This document shows positions 9,723 through 17,819 of a stretch of DNA of 64,000 bases, piece by piece (position 1 is the stretch's first letter; each line of letters starts with the position of its first letter). Source of the DNA: Pannonibacter sp. XCT-53 (GTDB taxonomy: Bacteria; Pseudomonadota; Alphaproteobacteria; Rhizobiales; Stappiaceae); NCBI RefSeq assembly GCF_009915765.1, contig NZ_JAABLQ010000003.1, forward strand, positions 186,001 to 250,000, read 5' to 3'. The notes below the pieces were generated by a model that saw only the letters and a list, made by a program, of their open reading frames with translations, was not told where the DNA came from and made no database searches. Position numbers and translations under genes: made by a program.

Positions 9723-10256
9723 TCAGCCGGCGAGAACCGGTCGACCGGCCTTGGCAGCCGCCAGCGCTGCGGTGAGCGCGCTGGCAAAGCTGGTGCGGTC
9801 GGGCGGATTGAGGAAGTCGCCAACCGGAACCGCCTGGCCCCGCGACGTCAGCAGGATGCGGGTCACGCCCTCATCCTCGAGCCGGTCCACCGTCAGCCGG
9901 ACCCAGAAGGTGTTGAAGCGGAATTCCTGCCGTCGCTTGCCGGGACCGATCTTCCGGATCACAATCTCGTGAGCGTAGATGCTGACCTCCTCGCTTGCAC
10001 GGGCTGCGGCGTAATTGAGCCGGAAGGCCAGCCAGACCAGAGCGATGTCGAGGCCGAAGAAGATGACGATCGGCCAGGCGCCGACGATCAGGAAGACCAC
10101 CGCATGGCCAATGCAAAGCGCGCCGGTGCACAGCATCAGCGCGAGAAAGCCGTTGGGTCCGAGGGATCTGTACGGTGTCAGGACGGCCGAGAAGAACGGC
10201 CGCTCCTCCGTCACGTCGCCCCCGTCCGGCGCGTGTTTCGGATTGTCGCTCGTCAT
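9723..10256 (-). CDS. DUF2244 membrane protein
   Basis: 177-residue protein with two adjacent hydrophobic helices near 37-80 and a soluble C-terminal part with the DUF2244-like stretch RRQEFRFNTFWVRLTVDR. Likely inner-membrane; function unknown. Its start codon is only 22 nt from the divergent nth start, an arrangement I recall as common in rhizobial genomes. A purine-rich ribosome site (AGGGAG on the minus strand) lies in that spacer. Confidence 0.8.
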   Translation of the reverse strand: MTSDNPKHAPDGGDVTEERPFFSAVLTPYRSLGPNGFLALMLCTGALCIGHAVVFLIVGAWPIVIFFGLDIALVWLAFRLNYAAARASEEVSIYAHEIVIRKIGPGKRRQEFRFNTFWVRLTVDRLEDEGVTRILLTSRGQAVPVGDFLNPPDRTSFASALTAALAAAKAGRPVLAG

Positions 10257-10278
10257 GAGCTCCCTTTATAGAGGAAGC

Positions 10279-11172
10279 ATGAGCGAAGCAAAGACCTCCC
10301 GCCCCCGCCGCAAGACCGCCGATCCGGACCGCGCCGCCGCGCAGGGGGACAAGCCTCCCCGCACCAGGGCGTCCGCGCCGGCTGCCGGACGCCGCCGGGT
10401 GGCCCGGCCGCGCTACACCCGGGCCGAGGTGGAGGCGATCTTCGCCAGGTTCCACGCCGACAATCCCGAACCGAAAGGGGAGCTGGACCACGTCAACGCC
10501 TTCACGCTGCTGGTCGCCGTCGTGCTGTCCGCGCAGGCGACGGACGTGGGCGTCAACCGGGCAACGCGGACCCTGTTCCGGATCGCCGACACGCCGGAGA
10601 AGATGCTGGCCCTCGGGGAGGACCGGGTGCGGGAAGAGATCCGCACCATCGGTCTCTACAAGACCAAGGCGAAGAACGTCATCCTGCTGTGCGAGCAGCT
10701 CCTGCGCGACCATGGCGGCGAGGTGCCCGAAAACCGGGAAGCCCTCGAGGCGCTGCCCGGCGTCGGGCGCAAGACGGCGAATGTGGTCCTCAACATGGCC
10801 TTCGGGCATCCGACCATCGCCGTCGACACGCATCTGTTCCGGCTGGGCAACCGCATCGGCATCGCTCCGGGCAAGACGCCGCTGGCCGTGGAGCTGGCGA
10901 TGGAAAAGGTCGTGCCCGCGCGCTTCGGCCTTCATGCCCATCACTGGCTCATCCTGCATGGCCGCTACATCTGCAAGGCCCGCAAGCCGGAGTGCCATCG
11001 CTGCGTGATCTATGACCTGTGCAAGAGCCCGGAACGCCAGGAGCTGGCCGAGATCCCCGACATCGCGCGGCGGACGGCGGCAGCCCAGCATGCGGATCAG
11101 GGTGTGGATCGGGACGTGGCCCAGGACGCGGACCTGGACGTGGACCGGCAGCTGGACCCGGACCGCGCATGA
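10279..11172 (+). CDS. nth: Endonuclease III (DNA glycosylase/AP lyase)
   Basis: Base-excision repair enzyme removing oxidised pyrimidines. The helix-hairpin-helix LPGVGRKTANVVL contains the catalytic Lys, the catalytic Asp is in AVDTHLFRL, and the 4Fe-4S cluster has the exact C-x6-C-x2-C-x5-C spacing (CKARKPECHRCVIYDLC). GAGGAAG precedes the ATG. At 297 residues it is longer than the usual ~215: a ~45-residue basic N-terminal extension (Lys/Arg/Pro/Ala-rich) and a C-terminal ~27-residue acidic repeat tail of Asp-x-Asp units. The stop overlaps the next start as ATGA, so the GNAT gene is probably co-translated. Confidence 0.95.
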   Translation: MSEAKTSRPRRKTADPDRAAAQGDKPPRTRASAPAAGRRRVARPRYTRAEVEAIFARFHADNPEPKGELDHVNAFTLLVAVVLSAQATDVGVNRATRTLFRIADTPEKMLALGEDRVREEIRTIGLYKTKAKNVILLCEQLLRDHGGEVPENREALEALPGVGRKTANVVLNMAFGHPTIAVDTHLFRLGNRIGIAPGKTPLAVELAMEKVVPARFGLHAHHWLILHGRYICKARKPECHRCVIYDLCKSPERQELAEIPDIARRTAAAQHADQGVDRDVAQDADLDVDRQLDPDRA

Positions 11173-11735
11173 GCGGATCGCGGCCTTCCGCCTTGCCTCG
11201 CCTGGTGCCGCCGCGCAGCGCTCAGCTTGCCTTCCGGATGATCCTGCCGGCCGACGCGGCCTTTCTCCTGACGCTGATGACCGATCCAGCCTATTGCCGC
11301 TACATCGGCGACCGCGGCCTGAAGACGGTCGAGGATGCCCGCCGCTACATCCGCGAACACATCGCCACGCATCACACGCGCCACGGGTTCGGTCTCTGGA
11401 TGGCCTCCACCCATGCCGGACGCCCGGTGGGCATTGCCGGTCTCCTGCAGCGCGAGCAGCTTGACGCACCGGACATCGGCTATGCCTTGCTGGCGGAGGC
11501 GCGCGGCCGGGGTCTTGGCCGCGAGGCGGCCTCGGCCATGGTCGCCCACGGGTTCGATGCGCTTGGCGCACCCCATCTCCATGCCGTCACCCACCCGGAC
11601 AATCTGGCATCAAACCGGCTGCTTGCCGGTCTCGGCTTTCGTCTTGTCGAGGCTTCGTTCCGGATGACGCCGGAGGCTGCGCCCAGCCTGCTGCACCAAC
11701 TGAAAAGGCCGGCCCCGCACGGGAACCGGCCCTGA
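11169..11735 (+). CDS. GNAT family N-acetyltransferase (RimJ/RimL type)
   Basis: 188 residues. The acetyl-CoA binding loop is seen in LLAEARGRGLGREAASAMV, and the THPDNLASNRLLAGLGFR segment is the usual RimJ/RimL-like C-terminal helix region. Starts inside the nth stop codon (ATGA). Substrate cannot be inferred; the family includes ribosomal-protein and small-molecule acetylases. Its last codons double as the irr terminator on the other strand. Confidence 0.82.
   Translation: MSGSRPSALPRLVPPRSAQLAFRMILPADAAFLLTLMTDPAYCRYIGDRGLKTVEDARRYIREHIATHHTRHGFGLWMASTHAGRPVGIAGLLQREQLDAPDIGYALLAEARGRGLGREAASAMVAHGFDALGAPHLHAVTHPDNLASNRLLAGLGFRLVEASFRMTPEAAPSLLHQLKRPAPHGNRP
11703..11731 (-). terminator. 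Rho-independent terminator of irr, embedded in the GNAT 3' end
   Basis: GGCCGG and CCC (11707-11716) pair with GGG and CCGGCC (11721-11731) around a GCAC loop, with a one/two-base internal bulge; on the minus strand the hairpin is followed by TTTT. It lies ~45 nt past the irr stop and inside the last codons of the convergent GNAT gene. Confidence 0.6.
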
Positions 11736-11775
11736 TCCAGTCGGATGGACGGGAAGGGGGTGCTGGCGTCCGGCG

Positions 11776-12213
11776 TCAGCGCTTCGGACGGACCCGCACC
11801 ACCACGTCGATGCGCACGATCTCCATGCCCTCGGGGGCCTGCGGGATGCGGCCAATGCCGACGCCGTCATGGGGAATGTCGACGACGCGGTTCTCGCCCT
11901 CGATGAAGAAGTGGTGGTGATCGTGGACGTTGGTGTCGAAATAGGTCTTGGTGCCGTCGATGGCGACTTCCCGCAGCAGGCCGGCTTCGGTGAACTGGTG
12001 CAGGGTGTTGTAGACGGTTGCCAGCGACACGGGCACCCGCGCACGAACGGCTTCCTCGTGCAGGATTTCGGCGGAGATGTGCCGGTTGCCCTTGGAATAG
12101 AGCAGCTCCGCGAGGGCAACGCGCTGCCGGGTCGGGCGCAGGCCGGCGCCACGCAGCATTTCCGTCACGTCGTGACTGTGGTCGTCGGCCTCGTAGAAGT
12201 GATGCTCAATCAT
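11776..12213 (-). CDS. irr: Iron response regulator Irr (Fur superfamily)
   Basis: Heme-responsive transcriptional regulator of iron and heme genes in Rhizobiales. The 145-residue protein has the Fur winged-helix (LRPTRQRVALAELLY, VSLATVYNTLHQF) and the histidine cluster HDHHHFF that in Irr takes part in heme/metal sensing. It contains no cysteine at all, so it lacks both the Fur zinc CxxC pairs and the Cys-Pro heme regulatory motif known in Bradyrhizobium Irr. The start was chosen at MIEHHFYEADDHSHD, matching family N-termini. Divergent from fabA. Confidence 0.9.
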   Translation of the reverse strand: MIEHHFYEADDHSHDVTEMLRGAGLRPTRQRVALAELLYSKGNRHISAEILHEEAVRARVPVSLATVYNTLHQFTEAGLLREVAIDGTKTYFDTNVHDHHHFFIEGENRVVDIPHDGVGIGRIPQAPEGMEIVRIDVVVRVRPKR

Positions 12214-12585
12214 CTGCCTGTTCTGATCCGGGTTCGGTCCGTGACCTGTCGCGGCTCCCGTCCGGTCCGCAGGCGCCACCGGAGACGGATGCGCAGGCAG
12301 GGGACGTGAAACGGTGCGCAGCAGGCCGGCTGACGCGGGACTTTCACTACCTTTGCCATTTCTTGGGCCCCGAATGCAAGTTTTTCATGACCCAGCGGGA
12401 TCAGCCCCCCGGTTTGCCCGGCGCGATGCAAGGCGGACGCGAGGTTCTCTCGGCAAAGCGACGATCTTTCGGAGCGGGGACCACTGTGTTAGGAAGGCCG
12501 TCGAACCTCTGAAGGAAAACCCCTCCGGGCGGATCAGCCGGCAAAAGACTGCCGGCACGCCGGAACAAGAACAAACGGGAACGGA
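12214..12585. other. irr-fabA divergent spacer
   Basis: A 372-nt gap between divergent starts. It must hold the promoters for irr and for fabA. I could not pick a convincing -35/-10 pair or an ICE-type iron box by eye, and see no RNA gene. Confidence 0.5.
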
Positions 12586-13092
12586 ATGACCGAGCGGCGC
12601 TCCAGCTACGATTATGAAGACCTCCTCGCCTGTGCACGCGGGGAGCTGTTCGGACCCGGCAATGCGCAGCTTCCGCTGCCGCCGATGCTGATGTTCAACC
12701 GGATCACCGAGATCTCCGAGACCGGCGGCGCCTTCGACAAGGGCTATGCCCGCGCTGAATTCGACATTCACCCCGACCTCTGGTTCTTCCCCTGCCACTT
12801 CCAGGGCAATCCGATCATGCCGGGCTGCCTCGGCCTGGACGCCCTGTGGCAGCTGACCGGCTTCTACCTCGGCTGGCTCGGCCTCGAGGGCAAGGGCATG
12901 GCGCTGTCGACCGGCGAGGTGAAGTTCAAGGGCATGGTGACGCCGACCGTGAAAAAGGTCGAGTATGGCGTCGACTTCAAGCGCATCATGCGCGGCAAGC
13001 TCGTGCTCGGCATCGCCGACGGCTGGCTGAAGGCTGACGGCGAGCAGATCTACTGGGCGACCGACCTGCGGGTTGGCCTGGCCAAGAGCTGA
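12586..13092 (+). CDS. fabA: 3-hydroxydecanoyl-ACP dehydratase/isomerase
   Basis: Introduces the cis double bond at the C10 stage of fatty acid synthesis, feeding FabB for unsaturated acids. 168 residues; the active-site pair is His71 (FFPCHFQGNPIMPG) and Asp85 (CLGLDALWQL), equivalent to His70/Asp84 of the E. coli enzyme. Directly followed by fabB and fabI in the same direction, the classical rhizobial irr-fabA-fabB-fabI order. Confidence 0.96.
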   Translation: MTERRSSYDYEDLLACARGELFGPGNAQLPLPPMLMFNRITEISETGGAFDKGYARAEFDIHPDLWFFPCHFQGNPIMPGCLGLDALWQLTGFYLGWLGLEGKGMALSTGEVKFKGMVTPTVKKVEYGVDFKRIMRGKLVLGIADGWLKADGEQIYWATDLRVGLAKS

Positions 13093-13209
13093 CCCCATAT
13101 CGGGCCTGCGCGCGTCCTCACGGAGGGCGCGCCTTCATTTTTCTGACGAATTAACATGGCTATGCTCCGGCCCCTGCCGGGTGATGGCTTGGAAAGACAG
13201 GAGACCCCA

Positions 13210-14427
13210 ATGAGGCGGGTTGTTGTTACGGGCATGGGCATCGTGTCGTCGATCGGCGACACGGCGCAGGAAGTGCTGGAAAGCCTCAAGGCCGGCCGGT
13301 CCGGCATCGTCCGGGCGCAGGAATATGCCGACCTCGGCTTCCGCTGCCAGGTCCATGGCGCCCCGAAGGTCAACCCCTTCGAGGTTCTCGACCGGCGCAC
13401 GACCCGCTTCATGGGACAGGGTGCGGCGTGGAACTACATCGCCATGCAGCAGGCCATCGCCGACTCGGGTCTCGAGGACAGCGACATCACCAACGAGCGC
13501 ACGGGCATCATCATGGGCTCGGGCGGCCCGTCCACCCACGCCATCGTGGAAGCGGCCGACATCACCCGCGAGAAGGGCCCGAAGCGCATCGGCCCGACGG
13601 CCGTGCCGAAGGCCATGTCCTCGACCAATTCGGCGACGCTCGCGACGCCGTTCAAGATCCACGGCGTGAACTACTCGATCTCGGCCGCCTGCGCGACCAC
13701 CAACATCTGCATCGGCAACGCGGCCGAGCTGATCCAGTGGGGCAAGCAGGACATCATCTTCGCCGGCGGCGGCGAGGAGCTGGACTGGACCCTGTCGGTG
13801 CTGTTCGACGCCATGGGCGCCATGTCGTCGAAGTACAACGAGACGCCGGCGACGGCCTCGCGCCCCTATGACGCCAACCGCGACGGCTTCGTCATTGCCG
13901 GCGGTGCCGGCGTGCTGGTGCTCGAGGAGCTGGAACATGCCAAGGCCCGCGGCGCCAAGATCTATGCCGAGATCGTCGGCTATGGTGCCACGTCGGACGG
14001 CCACGACATGGTGGCCCCGTCGGGCGAGGGTGCCGAGCGCTGCATGCGCCTCGCGCTGAAGACCGTCGATTGCGACGTGGACTACATCAACCCGCATGCC
14101 ACCTCGACGCCGGTCGGTGACATCAAGGAAATCGAGGCGATCCGTGCCGTGTTCGGCAACAAGATCCCGCCGATTTCCGCCACCAAGGCGCTGTCCGGCC
14201 ATTCGCTGGGCGCTGCCGGCGTTCAGGAAGCGATCTATTCGATCCTGATGATGCAGAACAACTTCATTGCCGCATCGGCCCATATCGAAACGCTCGACCC
14301 CGCCTTTGCCGACATTCCGATCGTGCGCGAGCGCATCGACAACGCCGACCTGAACTGCGTGCTGTCCAACGGCTTCGGCTTCGGCGGCACCAATGCGTCG
14401 GTGGTTTTCAAGAAGTATCACGGTTAA
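13210..14427 (+). CDS. fabB: 3-oxoacyl-ACP synthase I (KAS I)
   Basis: Condenses malonyl-ACP with acyl-ACP, including the unsaturated C10 product of FabA. 405 residues starting MRRVVVTGMGIVSSIG after an AGGAG site. The thiolase-fold triad is Cys161 (SAACATTNIC), His296 (PHATSTPVGD) and His331 (SGHSLGAAG), and the GFGFGGTNAS glycine loop closes the protein. An upstream in-frame extension lacks similarity and was dropped. Confidence 0.96.
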   Translation: MRRVVVTGMGIVSSIGDTAQEVLESLKAGRSGIVRAQEYADLGFRCQVHGAPKVNPFEVLDRRTTRFMGQGAAWNYIAMQQAIADSGLEDSDITNERTGIIMGSGGPSTHAIVEAADITREKGPKRIGPTAVPKAMSSTNSATLATPFKIHGVNYSISAACATTNICIGNAAELIQWGKQDIIFAGGGEELDWTLSVLFDAMGAMSSKYNETPATASRPYDANRDGFVIAGGAGVLVLEELEHAKARGAKIYAEIVGYGATSDGHDMVAPSGEGAERCMRLALKTVDCDVDYINPHATSTPVGDIKEIEAIRAVFGNKIPPISATKALSGHSLGAAGVQEAIYSILMMQNNFIAASAHIETLDPAFADIPIVRERIDNADLNCVLSNGFGFGGTNASVVFKKYHG

Positions 14428-14436
14428 CAGGTTGAC

Positions 14437-14463
14437 GGGCCCTGCTGCCGAAAGGCAGGGCCC
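14437..14463 (+). other. Intercistronic stem-loop fabB-fabI
   Basis: GGGCCCTGC pairs with GCAGGGCCC (14437-14445 with 14455-14463); an alternative inner fold TGCC-GAAA-GGCA gives a GAAA tetraloop. No T-tract follows directly, so it is more likely a processing or stabilising hairpin than a terminator. The fabI ribosome site CAGGAG starts 11 nt downstream. Confidence 0.55.
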
Positions 14464-14485
14464 GGCAGTCCCACAGGAGTTTTTC

Positions 14486-15298
14486 ATGAACGGGCTGATG
14501 AAGGGCAAGCGCGGGCTTGTCATGGGTGTCGCCAACGACCATTCGATCGCTTGGGGCATTGCCAAGACCCTTGCCGAGCACGGCGCCGAACTGGCGTTCA
14601 CCTATCAGGGCGACGCCTTCGGCAAGCGGATCAAGCCGCTGGCGGAATCGGTCGGTTCCCGGATCCTCATGCCCTGCGACGTCGAGGACATCGCCTCGGT
14701 CGATGCCGTCTTCGACACCCTGAAGCAGGAATGGGGCACCATCGACTTCCTGGTGCATGCCATCGCCTATGCGGACAAGACCGAGCTGCGCGGCCGCTAT
14801 GCCGACACCTCGCGCGAGAACTTCAGCCGGGCCCTGCTCATCTCCTGCTTCTCCTTCACCGAAATCGTGAAGCGGGCGGCCGAGATCATGCCGGACGGCG
14901 GCTCGATCGTGACGCTCACCTATGGCGGCTCGACGCGCGTGATGCCGAACTACAACGTCATGGGCGTGGCCAAGGCGGCGCTGGAATCCTCCGTGCGCTA
15001 CCTGGCCATGGATTACGGCGAGCAGGGGATCCGCGTGAACGCGATTTCCGCTGGTCCGGTGCGCACGCTCGCCGGCTCCGTCATCTCGGATTCGCGCCTG
15101 ATGTACAATTTCCAGAAGCGGCACTCGCCGCTGGCGCGGACCGTCACCCTGGACGAGATCGGTGGCTCCGGCCTCTACCTGCTGTCGCATCTGTCCGGGG
15201 GCGTCACCGGCGAGGTGCATTTCGTCGACAGCGGCTACAACATCGTCTCGATGCCGCGTCTGGACGAGCTGAAGCGCCAGGATCGCAACGACGACTGA
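14486..15298 (+). CDS. fabI: Enoyl-ACP reductase (NADH), FabI type
   Basis: Last reduction of each fatty acid elongation cycle and the target of triclosan-type inhibitors. 270 residues of short-chain dehydrogenase fold: MGVANDHSIAWGIAK cofactor loop, and the catalytic Tyr146/Tyr156/Lys163 (LTYGGST, NYNVMGVAK) fall at exactly the E. coli FabI positions. Ribosome site CAGGAG 7 nt upstream of ATG. Ends the fab operon at a strong terminator. Confidence 0.95.
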   Translation: MNGLMKGKRGLVMGVANDHSIAWGIAKTLAEHGAELAFTYQGDAFGKRIKPLAESVGSRILMPCDVEDIASVDAVFDTLKQEWGTIDFLVHAIAYADKTELRGRYADTSRENFSRALLISCFSFTEIVKRAAEIMPDGGSIVTLTYGGSTRVMPNYNVMGVAKAALESSVRYLAMDYGEQGIRVNAISAGPVRTLAGSVISDSRLMYNFQKRHSPLARTVTLDEIGGSGLYLLSHLSGGVTGEVHFVDSGYNIVSMPRLDELKRQDRNDD

Positions 15299-15326
15299 TC
15301 CGGACCTGCCGGACCGCCTCTCATGC

Positions 15327-15352
15327 AAAGGGCCGCGCGAGCGGCCCTTTTT
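15327..15352 (+). terminator. Rho-independent terminator of the fab operon
   Basis: Perfect 10-bp stem AAAGGGCCGC/GCGGCCCTTT around a GCGA loop, followed by further T residues. Located 28 nt past the fabI stop. Confidence 0.85.
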
Positions 15353-15468
15353 CATGGCTGGCGACAGGGGATCGATCAATCGCCGCAGCGTTTGCAGCGT
15401 CTGCCCTGCACGGGCGGCGCAGGCCGGAGCGGGGCTGGGCTGGGCCGGCCAAGGCAGGGCCGGGCGGC

Positions 15469-16047
15469 CTATTCGATGACCTCGTCGGGATAGACGCCGA
15501 ACAGGCGGGTCTGGTCGATCCAGCCGTCGTAGTCGCGGCCCTCGATCCGGCACCAGCCCTTGGCGCAGGATTTCACGTTGGCCAGCACCTTGGGTGCCAG
15601 ATAGGCCACCACACCCGAATCGACATCCGGCTGGGCGTAGAGCGGCGTGGTCGTCGTGGTGCCCTGTTCCCACGGGGTCACCAGAACGGTGCGCCGGCCC
15701 GACAGGAGCGAGTGGAACAGCCAGCCTTCCTTGCCTTCCCAGTCACGCACCCGCCGCCAGTTCTCGAACTCCTGCGTGATCTCGATCGGCAGGCCGGACT
15801 TGACGTAGGTCCAGGCGACCTCATGCCCGTCGGAGGGCCCGAGGCGCACGTTCGAGCGGTCCGATTTCAGGCTGACGAAACGGGGGATGGACTGACCGCT
15901 GGCGCCGGTGCGGGTCTGGGCATCGGCGGCCGGTGTGGTGACAGCAACAAGGGTGAAAGCGAGAAATGCGCTGGAGATGCAGGAGAGCGTCCGGCCGCGC
16001 CGGGGCGCCGACGGGTGCTCGGGCTGGGGCTTGGTGTGCCTGGTCAT
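15469..16047 (-). CDS. Exported SH3-like (bacterial SH3, YgiM-type) domain protein
   Basis: 192 residues. An N-terminal signal (basic MTRHTKPQPE...RRGRT, then hydrophobic SCISSAFLAFTLVAVTT, cut near ADAQ) precedes two SH3b repeats: the first with the RFVSLKSDRSNVRLGPS opening and WRRVRDWEGKEGWLFHSLL, the second ending WCRIEGRDYDGWIDQTRLFGVYPDE. Such proteins bind cell-wall or surface ligands in the periplasm; exact role unknown. The ATG has GAGGA 6 nt upstream; a longer in-frame stretch is Pro/Gly-rich and was not taken. Confidence 0.8.
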   Translation of the reverse strand: MTRHTKPQPEHPSAPRRGRTLSCISSAFLAFTLVAVTTPAADAQTRTGASGQSIPRFVSLKSDRSNVRLGPSDGHEVAWTYVKSGLPIEITQEFENWRRVRDWEGKEGWLFHSLLSGRRTVLVTPWEQGTTTTTPLYAQPDVDSGVVAYLAPKVLANVKSCAKGWCRIEGRDYDGWIDQTRLFGVYPDEVIE

Positions 16048-16419
16048 GCCGTCCTCGTGTTTGCCATGTCCCCATGTAACGGGTTCGCCGGGCCGTTTCC
16101 AGTTGCCCGGTCCGCAGTTTGCACCGTTCTGCCCCTTCGCGCTGCCGGCCGGGCCCCCGCCGGACCGGCAGTCCCGTCGCAGCTGTTGCCCTGGCCCGTC
16201 GTCCCGACGCGCCAGCCGTGGCAAAAAGCCGCCGGGATCCGGTCTTGGCGGCCGTGTACCCGACCAAGGTCGGGGCCATGGGCCATTTGGCTCCCCTTGT
16301 ATCTCTCCGACCATCTGGTAAGGAGAACGTCAGGAGCGGCGGGGCAGCGACGCCACGCCCCTTGATCGTAGGTCCGTTAGGGTTAAGGCGCCCTCAACGC
16401 AACGCAGAAGGCAAGTGGC
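16048..16419. other. Divergent spacer
   Basis: 372 nt between the SH3 gene and the D-hydroxyacid dehydrogenase gene, both reading outward. It presumably carries both promoters; I see no clear consensus, hairpin or small gene in it. Confidence 0.4.
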
Positions 16420-17406
16420 ATGGCGAAGAAGAAGCCTGTGGTTGTCGTTACGCGCAAGCTTCCGGATGTCGTCGAGACCCGGATGCGGGAGCTGTTCGAG
16501 ACGCGCCTGAACGACAGTGACCGCCCCTTTACCCAGGCCGAGCTGGTCGAGGCGGTGAAGAGCGCCGATGTGCTGGTGCCGACCGTGACCGACCGGATCG
16601 ACGCGGCCGTGCTGTCGCAGGCCGGTCCGAACCTGAAGCTCATCGCCAACTTCGGCAATGGCGTCGACAACATCGACGTGGTCACCGCCAACAACCGCGG
16701 CATCAACGTGACCAACACGCCGGGCGTGCTCACCGAGGACACGGCGGACATGACCATGGCGCTGATACTGGCCGTGCCGCGGCGGCTTGCCGAAGGCATC
16801 AAGGTCATGAACACCGGCGAGTGGTCCGGCTGGTCGCCGACCTGGATGCTCGGTCACCGCATCTGGGGCAAGCGCCTCGGCATCATCGGCATGGGCCGCA
16901 TCGGTCAGGCCGTGGCGCGGCGCGCCAAGGCCTTCGGCATGTCGATCCACTATCACAACCGCCGCCGGCTCCACACCGACATCGAGGAAGCGCTCGAGGC
17001 CACCTATTGGGAGAGCCTCGACCAGATGCTGGCCCGCATGGATGTGGTGTCGATCCACTGCCCGCATACGCCCGGCACCTATCATCTGCTCTCGGCGCGC
17101 CGCCTCAAGCTCCTGAAGAAGGACGCCTATGTGGTCAACACGGCGCGCGGCGAGGTCATCGACGAAGGCGCCCTGATCCGTCAGCTGGAAGCCGGCGAAC
17201 TGGCCGGGGCCGGCCTCGACGTGTTCGAGCATGAGCCTGCCGTCAACCCCAAGCTCACGCAGATGGACAAGGTGCTCCTGCTGCCGCACATGGGGTCCGC
17301 CACGCTCGAAGGCCGTATCGAGATGGGTGAGAAGGTCATCATCAACATCAAGACCTTCATGGACGGACACCGCCCGCCGGATCGCGTCCTGCCGTCGATG
17401 CTCTGA
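16420..17406 (+). CDS. D-isomer-specific 2-hydroxyacid dehydrogenase (glyoxylate/hydroxypyruvate reductase type)
   Basis: 328 residues, cytosolic, NAD(P)-dependent. The Rossmann loop GMGRIG is at 157-162 and the catalytic Arg243 (NTARGEV), Glu272 and His290 (LLLPHMGSAT) are in place. After beta-2 the sequence runs HYHNRRR instead of an acidic residue, which argues for NADP(H) preference as in GyaR/GhrB-like enzymes. Substrate (glyoxylate, hydroxypyruvate, or other) is inferred from overall resemblance only. Followed by the repeat-plus-terminator structure. Confidence 0.9.
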   Translation: MAKKKPVVVVTRKLPDVVETRMRELFETRLNDSDRPFTQAELVEAVKSADVLVPTVTDRIDAAVLSQAGPNLKLIANFGNGVDNIDVVTANNRGINVTNTPGVLTEDTADMTMALILAVPRRLAEGIKVMNTGEWSGWSPTWMLGHRIWGKRLGIIGMGRIGQAVARRAKAFGMSIHYHNRRRLHTDIEEALEATYWESLDQMLARMDVVSIHCPHTPGTYHLLSARRLKLLKKDAYVVNTARGEVIDEGALIRQLEAGELAGAGLDVFEHEPAVNPKLTQMDKVLLLPHMGSATLEGRIEMGEKVIINIKTFMDGHRPPDRVLPSML

Positions 17407-17476
17407 ACCAGGGCCCCGGCAGCTCCGTCCGGCATGTTGGTCTGACACACGGAAAACCCCGGCCCTTCGCCGGGGT

Positions 17477-17731
17477 TCAGACGACTGACAAACTCCGGAG
17501 TTTCGTCAGTTTGCCGTCATTCCGGACAAGGTGAGCGTTCCGCGAACCGCAGATCCGGAATCCAGCATGTCTGTGCGAGCGCAAGCGAGCCCAAAACCAA
17601 GTCACCTTGATACGACTTGCGACCGACAGGTATGGCGCGCTTCGCGCGGCTGATGTCTGGATCCCGGCTCGGCGCTTCGCTGACGCTCAGCTGGGCCGGG
17701 ATGACTGTGAGCAGGTTTGTCAGCAGTCTGA
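17477..17731. repeat. MITE-like intergenic repeat, copy 1, inside a duplicated terminator hairpin
   Basis: About 255 bp, matching copy 2 at 40121-40373 at roughly nine positions in ten by eye. Ends form 17-bp inverted repeats: TCAGACGACTGACAAAC (17477-17493) and, reverse-complemented, TCAGACTGCTGACAAAC (17715-17731). Inside are two inversely oriented palindromic units, 17516-17565 (GTCATTCCGG...CCGGAATCCAG) and 17657-17705 (CTGGATCCCGG...CCGGGATGAC). No open reading frame is plausible. It is bracketed by two near-identical hairpins: left 17455-17477 (AACCCCGGC/GCCGGGGTT, no T-tract) and right 17730-17753 (with T-tract). Confidence 0.85.
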
Positions 17732-17759
17732 ACCCGGCCCTTTGCCGGGGTTCTTTTTT
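17730..17759 (+). terminator. Rho-independent terminator distal to repeat copy 1
   Basis: GAACCCGGC (17730-17738) pairs with GCCGGGGTTC (17744-17753) with one bulged G, then six T. It is a near copy of the hairpin at 17455-17477, which lacks the T-tract. Probably the functional terminator of the hydroxyacid dehydrogenase gene, now ~320 nt beyond its stop. Confidence 0.75.
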
Positions 17760-17819
17760 GCCGCTGCCGGCTGCCTGTGGTCCGGCCTGCTTGCGGCAGA
17801 TCGCAAGCCTTGCGGCGGA

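Noticed and set aside
10949..11170. Gly-Pro-Arg-Pro repeat protein on the minus strand
   Set aside because: Reverse reading of the acidic tail repeat of nth.
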